From contig NZ_BMRO01000003.1 of assembly GCF_014648675.1 (NCBI RefSeq), positions 593,221 through 657,220 of the forward strand: a DNA stretch of 64,000 nt. Direction: 5' to 3'. Below are positions 7,530 through 14,134 of this stretch, in pieces (position 1 is the first letter of the stretch; each line of letters opens with the position of its first letter). Below the pieces are notes generated by a model, which was not told the DNA's origin, did not search any database, and saw nothing but the letters and a program-made list of their open reading frames with translations. The position numbers and the translations under genes were made by a program. Source of the stretch: Actinomadura livida (lineage in GTDB: Bacteria > Actinomycetota > Actinomycetes > Streptosporangiales > Streptosporangiaceae).

Positions 7530-7865
7530 TCAGCGCGCCGCCAGGGCGACTGCCTGGCGATGCCGCGGCCGCATACGGGGGCGAGGAGGCGCCGCGTAGG
7601 CCAGCCGGGGCACGAGGACCGCGGCGAACCCCGCCGCCGAGCAGGCCGCCGCCAGCCGCGCCGGCACGCCCGCGCGCCGTCCCAGCTCGGCCGTGATCAC
7701 CAGGACCGCGATCCCGGTGACCACGACGTGCACGCCTCCGGGCCACGGCTCCCGCACGCGAGGCGCGGGAACCGGCGTCAGCACCAGCAGCGCGTCCGCG
7801 CACTCGCTGGGCTCCTCCCACACGCCCGGCGCACCCGGCGCCGGCTCTGTCCGACTCTCTTCCAC
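7530..7865 (-). CDS. Small membrane protein, unknown function
   Basis: 111 residues from GTG, with AAGGAG 8 nt upstream. A ~35-residue acidic, Pro-rich head is followed by two hydrophobic stretches (VHVVVTGIAVLVITAEL and LAAACSAAGFAAVLVPRLAYA) and a basic tail (PPRPRMRPRHRQ). This predicts a two-pass inner-membrane protein. It is 46 nt downstream of another small membrane protein, and both face away from the gntR gene, so they may be that regulator's targets. No family was recognised. Confidence 0.62.
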   Translation of the reverse strand: MEESRTEPAPGAPGVWEEPSECADALLVLTPVPAPRVREPWPGGVHVVVTGIAVLVITAELGRRAGVPARLAAACSAAGFAAVLVPRLAYAAPPRPRMRPRHRQAVALAAR

Positions 7866-7911
7866 CTCGAACTCTCCTTAGGTCAGCGGCCCGCCCCGCG
7901 GCGACCGGAGA

Positions 7912-8115
7912 TCATGTGGTGCGGGGGCCCGACCGTGCTTCGCCGACCGGTACCACCACGTTGACCAGTGGCGCGATGCGGCCGAGCGACGGCCGGGGCC
8001 TGGCCTCCCGGCTGGCGAATCGCAGGTTCTTCGTGCGCACGCCCATGAGCAGGACGTTGAGGACGAAGACGAGGAACAGTGCGGTGGGAACGAGAACCCA
8101 CAGGGCGACCAGCAT
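7912..8115 (-). CDS. Small single-pass membrane protein, unknown function
   Basis: 67 residues beginning MLVALWVLVPTALFLVFVLNVLLM, a clear membrane segment, followed by a basic soluble tail (RTKNLRFASREARPRPSLGR). ATG at 8115 has GGAGGAGGG 8 nt upstream, a strong ribosome site. It is divergent from gntR across a 247-bp AT-richer regulatory region. No family was recognised. Confidence 0.62.
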   Translation of the reverse strand: MLVALWVLVPTALFLVFVLNVLLMGVRTKNLRFASREARPRPSLGRIAPLVNVVVPVGEARSGPRTT

Positions 8116-8201
8116 GGTTGAACCCTCCTCCGACTGGTTCGGGATATCTCTTACATCCGAAAGTTCCTACTGCTAGTGTTGTCCGGGTTCTTAGCTGGTT
8201 G

Positions 8202-8217
8202 ACTTGTACCAACAAGT
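8202..8217. promoter_or_regulatory. Candidate GntR operator ACTTGT-N4-ACAAGT
   Basis: Perfect 6-bp inverted arms separated by ACCA lie in the intergenic region between the divergent small membrane-protein operon and gntR. The GT...AC symmetry suits HutC-subfamily GntR operators. A second, imperfect palindrome with ACTAC/GTAGT ends lies at 8271-8293. The whole 8116-8330 stretch is markedly more AT-rich than its surroundings. Confidence 0.5.
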
Positions 8218-8362
8218 GTCTCACCAAAGGTGTTACCCTTTTTCGAGGTTGCAAACACGTTGGCCGGGAACTACTTGTTTAGATCATGTAGTCCGGTTCG
8301 ATGTACATCCCTCGTCGGGGGCGGGGGCACGAACGTGAGCAGGCCGGGAAGGGAGCGGACCC

Positions 8363-9250
8363 ATGGCCCGTACGACGCCTCGCCGCTGGCGCGACATCGC
8401 TACTGACCTGCTCCAGCGCATCGAGGCCGGGGACCTCTCGCCCGGGGACGGCTCGTCCGGCCGGCGCCGCCTCCCGCCCGAGAAGGATCTGGAGTCCTAC
8501 TACGGCGCGTCCCGCAACACCGTCCGGGACGCGCTGTCCTGGCTGCAGCAGCAGGGCTTCGTCGTCTCCGAGCAGGGCAAGGGGACCTTCGTCGTCCACC
8601 GGCCCAACATCGTCCACGTGACGCTGTCGGCGGCCGAGCTGGGGCTGGCGCCGGGCAACAGGTCGGGTCAGTGGTACAACCGGGACGCCTTCATCCCCGC
8701 GAGCCGCGAGGTGACGGTCTCCCCGGTGAAGGTCGAGGTCCAGGAGGGCACGAAGGTCATCGCCCGGTACCTCCAGACGAACCCCGGTTCGGAGTTCGTC
8801 TCCCGCCACCAAGAGCTGTTCCTCGACGAGCGGCCTTGGGCCCTGCAGACATCGTTCTATCCGCTCAGCTTCGCCACCGAAGGCGCGTCCCGGCTGCTCT
8901 ACCCCCGCGACATCCCCGAGGGCGCGGTCGCCTACCTCGGCGAGACGCTCGGCTACAGCGAGGTCGGCTTCCACGACGAGATCAGGGCCCGGATCCCCGA
9001 CGAGAACGAGAAGCGGTTCTTCAACCTCGGCGACTCCGCGGCCGACGTCGTCTTCGAGACCGTCCGGACGGCGTACTCCCCCGACGGCAAGGCGTTCCGG
9101 CTCACCGTGACGGTATGGCCCGCCGACCGCACACGGCTGCACTACAACAACGGGAAGGTCCCGGACGACGTCCTCCGGACGCCCGGCCTGGGCCCCTCCG
9201 ACCACGCTCCGCGCGAATCCCCGCCGGCCGACGACGCCGGAAGCGGATAG
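8363..9250 (+). CDS. GntR-family regulator with UTRA sensor domain (HutC subfamily)
   Basis: 295 residues. The N-terminal winged helix (~1-80) includes RWRDIATDLLQRIEAGDLSPG and the recognition region LESYYGASRNTVRDALSWLQQQGFVVSEQGKGTFV. The UTRA ligand-binding domain spans ~100-250. The C-terminal ~40 residues are disordered. The family represses divergent or downstream genes and is released by a small molecule; relatives also control transfer genes of actinomycete integrative elements, but no such genes are near. ATG at 8363 has GGGAG 7 nt upstream. The palindrome at 8202-8217 is its probable binding site. A stem-loop at 9249-9280 probably ends the transcript. Confidence 0.9.
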   Translation: MARTTPRRWRDIATDLLQRIEAGDLSPGDGSSGRRRLPPEKDLESYYGASRNTVRDALSWLQQQGFVVSEQGKGTFVVHRPNIVHVTLSAAELGLAPGNRSGQWYNRDAFIPASREVTVSPVKVEVQEGTKVIARYLQTNPGSEFVSRHQELFLDERPWALQTSFYPLSFATEGASRLLYPRDIPEGAVAYLGETLGYSEVGFHDEIRARIPDENEKRFFNLGDSAADVVFETVRTAYSPDGKAFRLTVTVWPADRTRLHYNNGKVPDDVLRTPGLGPSDHAPRESPPADDAGSG

Positions 9251-9280
9251 ACCCCCGCCGCCCGACCGCGGCGGAGGTCT
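9249..9280 (+). terminator. Stem-loop after gntR
   Basis: AGACC-C-CCGCCGC pairs with GCGGCGG-A-GGTCT (12 bp with one mismatch), starting at the gntR stop codon. There is no U-tract, which is common for actinomycete terminators. Confidence 0.5.
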
Positions 9281-9387
9281 CGCAACCATTCGAATACGCC
9301 CCCCTTCCCGACCGCGTGTGGGAGCCCGAGGCACTCTCATGACCGGCCGGGAGGCGGGGGCTCGGCTTTTCCCGGAGTCAGGAGCAC

Positions 9388-10053
9388 GTGGACACAGAGA
9401 CAGGGGCCCGCCAACGCAGCCGGGCCGCCCGAATCGGCTACCGCATCCGCCTAGCCCGGCCGGACGAACTCGATGACGTCCTCGGGCTCATCGACCACGC
9501 GGCCGCGTGGCTGCGAGAGAAGAAGAACACGACGCAGTGGGCCAATCCCTGGCCCAGCATCGACGACCGCCGGAAACGCGTCTACGAGGCCCTGCTGAAC
9601 CGCGAGACGTGGCTGCTGTTCGACAGGGAGCGCCTGATCGGCACCGTCAGCATCAGGCTGATCGGCCACGAGGAGCTCTGGACCGCGCGAGAGCGCGAGA
9701 CCGAGGCCGTCTACCTGCACCGCCTCGTCGTCCACCGCGACTACACCGGCCTCGGCCTGGGCGCCGAGCTGATCGAGTGGGCCGGCCGCAAAGGAGCCGC
9801 TCGGCAGCGGAATGCCGAGCTGATCCGGATCGACGTCTGGACCGACAACACCGAACTCCACGACTACTACCGCCGCCAGGGCTTCCAGGACGTCGCCATC
9901 CGCACCACCAGCGACAACACGCCCTCAGGCGCGCTCTTCGAGAAACCGCTGCGCACGGGCCCGCCGAGCGCGGTCACCCGGATCACCGAACGACGCCGGC
10001 CGCAGGCGATGCCCGGCCGGCGTGCGGAGCTCACACGAAGCGGACGAGCATGA
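9388..10053 (+). CDS. GNAT-family N-acetyltransferase
   Basis: 221 residues from GTG (AGGAGC just upstream). The GNAT fold is visible from YRIRLARPDELDDVLGLI (beta1) to the acetyl-CoA pyrophosphate loop in LHRLVVHRDYTGLGLGAELIEWA (near residues 110-135), then LIRIDVWTDNTELHDYYRRQGFQDV. The loop DYTGLGLG is a variant of Q/RxxGxG/A. The acceptor substrate is unknown. It follows gntR by 137 bp and may be regulated by it. The 3' end overlaps the convergent ribbon-helix-helix gene by 23 bp. Confidence 0.88.
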   Translation: MDTETGARQRSRAARIGYRIRLARPDELDDVLGLIDHAAAWLREKKNTTQWANPWPSIDDRRKRVYEALLNRETWLLFDRERLIGTVSIRLIGHEELWTARERETEAVYLHRLVVHRDYTGLGLGAELIEWAGRKGAARQRNAELIRIDVWTDNTELHDYYRRQGFQDVAIRTTSDNTPSGALFEKPLRTGPPSAVTRITERRRPQAMPGRRAELTRSGRA

Positions 10054-10318
10054 GGTCGCTGTCGGGGGTCTCGCGCCAGTAGACCGCGCCGGATTCGCGG
10101 GACATGTTCTCGACCTCGTTGGCGATGATCAGCGCCCGGTTGATGCAGTCGGTCTTGTTGTAACCGGTCAGTTCCTGGAGGCGCTGGAGGGACTGGACGG
10201 CCTTGCCGGTCAGGTTGACCGTCACGCGCTCGCCCTGCGGGACCGCCTCGGCGCGGTGGGGGTCGTCGGCGTCCATGGTTCCACCCGAGTTGTCGGAGGC
10301 TGCTCGAGAGTTCGTCAT
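10031..10318 (-). CDS. Ribbon-helix-helix-like small protein
   Basis: 95 residues. The central part (~30-70), ERVTVNLTGKAVQSLQRLQELTGYNKTDCINRALIIANEV, reads as a beta strand followed by two helices. This matches ribbon-helix-helix DNA-binding folds found in antitoxins and small repressors. ATG at 10318 has GGAG 9 nt upstream and is preferred to the TTG five codons earlier. No toxin gene is adjacent. The gene converges on and overlaps the GNAT gene by 23 bp, and is divergent from the cyclase-fusion gene across a 338-bp region containing a clean palindrome, so it may regulate that promoter. Confidence 0.7.
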   Translation of the reverse strand: MTNSRAASDNSGGTMDADDPHRAEAVPQGERVTVNLTGKAVQSLQRLQELTGYNKTDCINRALIIANEVENMSRESGAVYWRETPDSDLMLVRFV

Positions 10319-10656
10319 GAGCGCGTACTCCAATCGGGGGCGGGGCCGGTCCGGCGGAGGCGCCGGGGCCGCCGCCGGGTGAGGCGAGGATACAGCCTTC
10401 CGTCAGCAAACCCATGCCCCTGGTACAGGGTGCACGTTAGTGGTTCCCCGGTCATTTGCCCCGGAAACCTCCACTGACCCGTCTTCGCTTGATTGTCGCC
10501 ATCAAGATAGCTCATAGTCACCTGACTTCATACATCAAATGTATGGTCTTCGTATGACTCCCACTGTAGCCTCTTGGTTGGGAGAAGTGGGGACACGACG
10601 AACGCCGGGAGGACGGCGTACACTACGCCGCACCTTCCCGGGGGAAGGAATGATTC
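10319..10656. other. Divergent intergenic region between RHH and cyclase-fusion genes
   Basis: 338 bp without a gene and less GC-rich than its neighbours around 10480-10570. The notable feature is the palindrome at 10529-10545. AAGGA lies 7 nt before the GTG start at 10657. Confidence 0.6.
10529..10545. promoter_or_regulatory. Palindrome CATACAT-CAA-ATGTATG
   Basis: A perfect inverted repeat with 7-bp arms and a 3-nt centre, in AT-rich sequence between two divergent genes, 111 bp upstream of the cyclase-fusion start. Its size and position suit a dimeric repressor operator, possibly for the adjacent RHH protein. Confidence 0.55.
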
Positions 10657-11988
10657 GTGAGCACCGACCGTTCCGCGGCGCGGCTGTGGAGGCAGGCGAC
10701 CTCCCACGGCGGCACCGGCCTGCTGAACGCGAAGGTCACGACCCCCGTGACGCTCCTCGCCGTCCTGCTCGGATACGCACTGGACGGCTCGCCGGGAGCG
10801 ATGGTCGTCGGCGGCCTGACGTTCCTGTCGCTTCCCGCGGTGACCATGACGAACGCGTTCGTCCAGTACATGCGGGCCGGGTCGCTGCAGGAGACGAGCG
10901 GGCCGCCGCCCGCTCCCCCGCCCTCGCTCGCCGGCCGCCTCCGGGTGGCCGAGCGCCTCCCCCTGCCCGACCGCTCCTATGACGGGACGACGTTCTGGGG
11001 AGCGCTGAGCCCCGACGAGCGGCATGCGCTGTACGCCGTGGCGCGCCCCCACACGTACGGCAAGGAGGACGTGCTCTGCCGCGAGGGCGGGCCCGCGAGC
11101 GAGGTCATCGTGATCCTGGCCGGCTGGACGCGGGTGTCGGTCGAGGAGGGCCCCGACCAGCGGATCATCGCGTTCCGGGGCGCGGGCGAGCTCGTCGGCG
11201 AGCGGGCCGCGCTGATGGTCAAGGACCGGTCCGCCACGGTCACCGCCGAAGGCGACGTCCAGGCGCTCCGTGTCGGCGCCAGGGAATTCGCGTCCTTCCT
11301 GGACGGGAACCCGCGCGTCCGCGGCGTCCTGGAGCAGCAGGTCTACCGGCGGCAGACCGAGCGGCCCGCGCAGGACACAGGCGTCCTGCCGGACTGGTCG
11401 GGGGGCAACTGCACGGTCCTGATCACCGACATCACCGGGTTCAGCTCACCGGTGCGCACCGACGCCGACCGCAGGGACGTGCTGGAGACCATGTACCGGC
11501 TCCTGGACGAGGCGTTCACCGCCTCGGGCCTCGCCCTCGCGGACTTCCACCAGGAGGACCGCGGCGACGGCGCCCTCATCGTCGTCCCGCCGACCACGCC
11601 GACCGAGGCGGTCGTCGACCCGATGCTCGCGCACCTGGCCGCGGCGCTGCGCCGGCACAACCGGCGGGCCGCCGAGGCCGCCCGGATGCAGCTGCGGGCC
11701 GCGCTGCACGTGGGTCCCGTGCAGCGCGGCCCGAAGGGCGTCTCCGGCATCTCGATCATCACCGCCCGCCGGATGGTGGACGCGCCCGCGGTGAAGAAGC
11801 GCGTCGCCGAGACGGGCGCCGACCTCGCGTTCGTCGCCTCCGACTTCGTGTTCGAGAACGTGATCACGTCGGCCCCGGGGTTCGTCGACCCCGGCCGCTA
11901 CGCGCGCGTGCGCGTCCGGCTGAAGGAGACGTCGCTGTCGGCCTGGCTCACGCTCGAAGGCGGAGAGTCGCAGCTCAGAGCCGTCTGA
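10657..11988 (+). CDS. Membrane protein fusing a cyclic-nucleotide-binding domain to a nucleotide-cyclase homology domain
   Basis: 443 residues. Two hydrophobic segments lie at ~27-63 (VTTPVTLLAVLLGYAL, MVVGGLTFLSLPAVTM). A Pro-rich linker follows, then a CNB domain (~108-235) with an intact phosphate-binding cassette (GELVGERAALMVKDRSAT). A class III cyclase homology domain (~253-420) completes it. Both metal aspartates are present, D258 in TDITGF and D304 in RGDGALIV. The base-selecting Lys of adenylate cyclases is E300, as in guanylate cyclases. In the later motif (GVSGISIITARR) the usual Asp and Asn are Gly and Ile, while Arg remains. Activity is therefore uncertain and the base unlikely to be adenine. 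Known separate-protein parallels are Pycsar cyclases and their TM-CNB effectors; a sensory housekeeping role is equally possible. Confidence 0.85.
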   Translation: MSTDRSAARLWRQATSHGGTGLLNAKVTTPVTLLAVLLGYALDGSPGAMVVGGLTFLSLPAVTMTNAFVQYMRAGSLQETSGPPPAPPPSLAGRLRVAERLPLPDRSYDGTTFWGALSPDERHALYAVARPHTYGKEDVLCREGGPASEVIVILAGWTRVSVEEGPDQRIIAFRGAGELVGERAALMVKDRSATVTAEGDVQALRVGAREFASFLDGNPRVRGVLEQQVYRRQTERPAQDTGVLPDWSGGNCTVLITDITGFSSPVRTDADRRDVLETMYRLLDEAFTASGLALADFHQEDRGDGALIVVPPTTPTEAVVDPMLAHLAAALRRHNRRAAEAARMQLRAALHVGPVQRGPKGVSGISIITARRMVDAPAVKKRVAETGADLAFVASDFVFENVITSAPGFVDPGRYARVRVRLKETSLSAWLTLEGGESQLRAV

Positions 11989-11994
11989 AGCCGG

Positions 11995-12276
11995 TCAGGC
12001 GGCCACCAGGTCCTGGTAGTCGGGGTGCTTGTCGATCCACCCCTTGATGAACGGGCACAGCGGGACGACGGAGAGGTTCTTCTCCCTGATGTCGTCCAGG
12101 ACGCCGCGGGCGAGCGAACCGCCCACGCCCTTGCCCTTGAACGCCGGGTCGACCTCGGTGTGGTCGAGGGAGACCCTGCCGGCGCGCTTCCGGTACGTGA
12201 CGAACCCGGCGAGTTCCCCGTCCAGCCTGATCTCGTAGCGGCTCTGCCCGGCGTTGTCGCTGATCTCGGTGCTCAT
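11995..12276 (-). CDS. Small GNAT-like acetyltransferase (COG2388 type)
   Basis: 93 residues. ELAGFVTYRKRAGRVSLDHTEVDPAFKGKGVGGSLARGVLDDIREKNLSVVPLCPFIKGWIDKHPDY is the compact GNAT form typified by human GTLF3B and bacterial YidJ-like proteins: a short beta sheet, an acetyl-CoA loop with GKGVGGSL, and the C-terminal CPFIxxWIxxHPxY signature. The substrate is unknown. It lies 6 nt past the stop of the convergent cyclase-fusion gene and 36 nt downstream of cimA, so read-through from cimA is possible. Confidence 0.88.
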   Translation of the reverse strand: MSTEISDNAGQSRYEIRLDGELAGFVTYRKRAGRVSLDHTEVDPAFKGKGVGGSLARGVLDDIREKNLSVVPLCPFIKGWIDKHPDYQDLVAA

Positions 12277-12312
12277 GGTCCCGATAATGCGTTCGGTGCC
12301 CGTTTGATTCCC

Positions 12313-13890
12313 TCAGCCCGCGTCGTATCCCGCGCGGAGCAGGCAGTAGGTCACGGCCTCCTCCAGGGCCTGCCAGGACGCGGCGATGACGTTGTCCTCC
12401 ACGCCGACCGTGCCCCACTCGCGCTCACCGTCGCCGGACTCGATGAGCACCCTGGTGCGGGCGTCGGTGCCGTGCGCGCCCTCCAGGATGCGGACCTTGT
12501 AGTCGACGAGCTCCAGCCGCGCCAGCTCCGGGTAGAGGCGGCCGAGCGCGATCCGCAGCGCGTTGTCGAGGGCGTTGACGGGGCCGTTGCCCTCGCCGGT
12601 CGCGATGATCCGCTCGCCCTTGGCGTGCAGCTTGACGGTGGCCTCGCTGACCATGGACCCGTCGGGCCGGCGCTCCACGATCGACCGCCACGACTCGACC
12701 TCGAAGTGCCGCTGCCGGACGCCGGTCAGCTCCTCGCGCAGCAGCAGCTCGAAGGAGGCGTCCGCGGCCTCGAACGTGTAGCCGGTGTTCTCCAGGTCCT
12801 TGACCTTGTCGACGACGGCCTTGGCCTTCTCGCCGGACAGGTCGTAGCCCAGCTCGCGGCCCTTCAGCTCGACCGACGCCCGCCCGGCCATGCTGGAGAC
12901 CAGCATCCGCATGTCGTTGCCGACGGCGGCCGGGTCGATGTGCTGGTACAGGTCCGGGTCGACCTTCACGGCGGAGGCGTGCAGCCCGGCCTTGTGGGCG
13001 AACGCCGACAGCCCCACGTACGGCTGCTGCGAGGCGGGCGCGATGTTGGTGACCTCGGAGACGGCGTGCGCGATGCGGGTCATCTCGCCGAGCTGCGCGT
13101 CGGTGACGAGATTCATGCCCCGCTTGAGCTGCAGGTTCCCGACGACCGTGAACAGGTTGGCGTTGCCGCTGCGCTCGCCGTACCCGTTCGCGCAGCCCTG
13201 GACGTGGGTCGCGCCGGCCTTGACGGCGGCGAGGGAGTTGGCCACCGCGCAGCCCGAGTCGTCGTGGCAGTGGATCCCGACGCGGACGCCGGCGGACACG
13301 ACGTCGTGGACGACCTCGGCCAGCTCGTCCGGCAGCATGCCGCCGTTGGTGTCGCAGAGCGCGACGACGTCGGCGCCCGCCTCGGCGGCGGTGCGGACGG
13401 CCTCCAGCGCGTAGGCGCGGTTGGCCTTGTAGCCGTCGAAGAAGTGCTCGGCGTCCAGGAAGACCCGTTGGCCCTCCGCACGCAGGTGGGAGACCGTGTC
13501 GCGGATCATCGCGAGGTTCTCCGCCAGCGTCGTGCGGAGGGCCAGCTCGACGTGCCTGTCGTGACTCTTGGCGACCAGGGTCACGACGGGCGCGCCGGAT
13601 TCGCGCAGCGCGGCCACCTGCGGGTCGTCGGCGGCCTTCACACCGGCCCGGCGGGTCGCGCCGAACGCGGTGAGCTGCGCGTGCTTCAGGTCCAGCTCGG
13701 TCCGAGCACGCCTGAAGAACTCGGTGTCCCTGGGGTTGGCGCCGGGCCAGCCGCCCTCGATGAAGCCGACGCCCAGGTCGTCCAGGTGCCGCGCGATGGC
13801 GAGCTTGTCGGGCACGGAGAGGTTGAGCCCCTCCTGCTGTGCGCCGTCGCGCAGGGTGGTGTCGTAGACATGGAACGCGTCGCCTTGCAT
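12313..13890 (-). CDS. cimA: Citramalate synthase
   Basis: 525 residues. It condenses pyruvate and acetyl-CoA to (R)-citramalate, giving threonine-independent isoleucine synthesis. HMGL-like TIM barrel motifs are YDTTLRDGAQQEG at the N-terminus, GVGFIEGGWPGANPRD, VGIHCHDDSGCAVANS (metal His pair), and GCANGYGERSGNANL. The C-terminal ~130 residues form the LeuA-type regulatory dimer domain (ATVKLHAKGERIIATGEGNGPVNALDNALR), the usual site of isoleucine feedback. The IEGGWPG and SQQPYVG patterns suit CimA rather than 2-isopropylmalate synthase. The start is ATG at 13890; an upstream in-frame extension overlaps the attenuator and is not expected to be coding. Expression is probably controlled by the leader at 13929-14026. 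Confidence 0.93.
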   Translation of the reverse strand: MQGDAFHVYDTTLRDGAQQEGLNLSVPDKLAIARHLDDLGVGFIEGGWPGANPRDTEFFRRARTELDLKHAQLTAFGATRRAGVKAADDPQVAALRESGAPVVTLVAKSHDRHVELALRTTLAENLAMIRDTVSHLRAEGQRVFLDAEHFFDGYKANRAYALEAVRTAAEAGADVVALCDTNGGMLPDELAEVVHDVVSAGVRVGIHCHDDSGCAVANSLAAVKAGATHVQGCANGYGERSGNANLFTVVGNLQLKRGMNLVTDAQLGEMTRIAHAVSEVTNIAPASQQPYVGLSAFAHKAGLHASAVKVDPDLYQHIDPAAVGNDMRMLVSSMAGRASVELKGRELGYDLSGEKAKAVVDKVKDLENTGYTFEAADASFELLLREELTGVRQRHFEVESWRSIVERRPDGSMVSEATVKLHAKGERIIATGEGNGPVNALDNALRIALGRLYPELARLELVDYKVRILEGAHGTDARTRVLIESGDGEREWGTVGVEDNVIAASWQALEEAVTYCLLRAGYDAG

Positions 13891-13928
13891 GGTCGGAACC
13901 CCCAAGGGAGTGATCAGCGCCAGGGCAC

Positions 13929-13959
13929 AAAAAAGACCCCTCACGGACGTGAGAGGTCT
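13929..13959 (-). terminator. Attenuator terminator upstream of cimA
   Basis: On the minus strand AGACCTCTCAC and GTGAGGGGTCT pair (10 of 11 bp, loop GTCC), followed by six T. This is an intrinsic terminator 39 nt before the cimA start. A second 10-bp hairpin (13960-13969 with 13988-13997, GCGCGCCGGC arms) lies immediately upstream and overlaps the end of the leader peptide, the arrangement of a transcription attenuator. Confidence 0.85.
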
Positions 13960-13978
13960 GCGCGCCGGCGTCGTCCAG

Positions 13979-14026
13979 TTAGCTGCTGCCGGCGCGCCAG
14001 CCGATAATCACGAGGCTGTGGCGCAT
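13979..14026 (-). CDS. cimA leader peptide (branched-chain amino acid sensing)
   Basis: A 15-codon reading frame, MRHSLVIIGWRAGSS, ending in TAA. The four consecutive codons Leu-Val-Ile-Ile (14003-14014) are the three branched-chain amino acids. A ribosome stalled there when charged tRNA is scarce would alter pairing of the following GC-rich hairpin and let RNA polymerase pass the terminator at 13929-13959. No strong ribosome site precedes the ATG, so translation may be weak or the transcript may start close to it. It resembles known ilv/leu leader peptides in design, but identity rests only on codon content and position. Confidence 0.82.
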   Translation of the reverse strand: MRHSLVIIGWRAGSS

Positions 14027-14095
14027 GATGTCGTCCAGTCTGCCACACGGGTCGCGATGCTCGTGCCGCGTGTCCGGATGCTGAGACGGCGATTC

Positions 14096-14118
14096 CCCGG
14101 CGCGCATGGCGCCGGGGC
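14096..14118 (-). terminator. Stem-loop past ilvE
   Basis: CCCCGGCGC-N5-GCGCCGGGG, a perfect 9-bp stem 17 nt past the ilvE stop on the minus strand, without a U-tract. It probably separates ilvE from the cimA leader transcript. Confidence 0.5.
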
Positions 14119-14134
14119 TGCGCGAACGCCGGGA

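Noticed and set aside
10031..10318. RHH protein as a toxin-antitoxin antitoxin
   Set aside because: No toxin-like gene is adjacent in the same direction; the convergent GNAT gene is of ordinary size and not of the short GNAT-toxin type.
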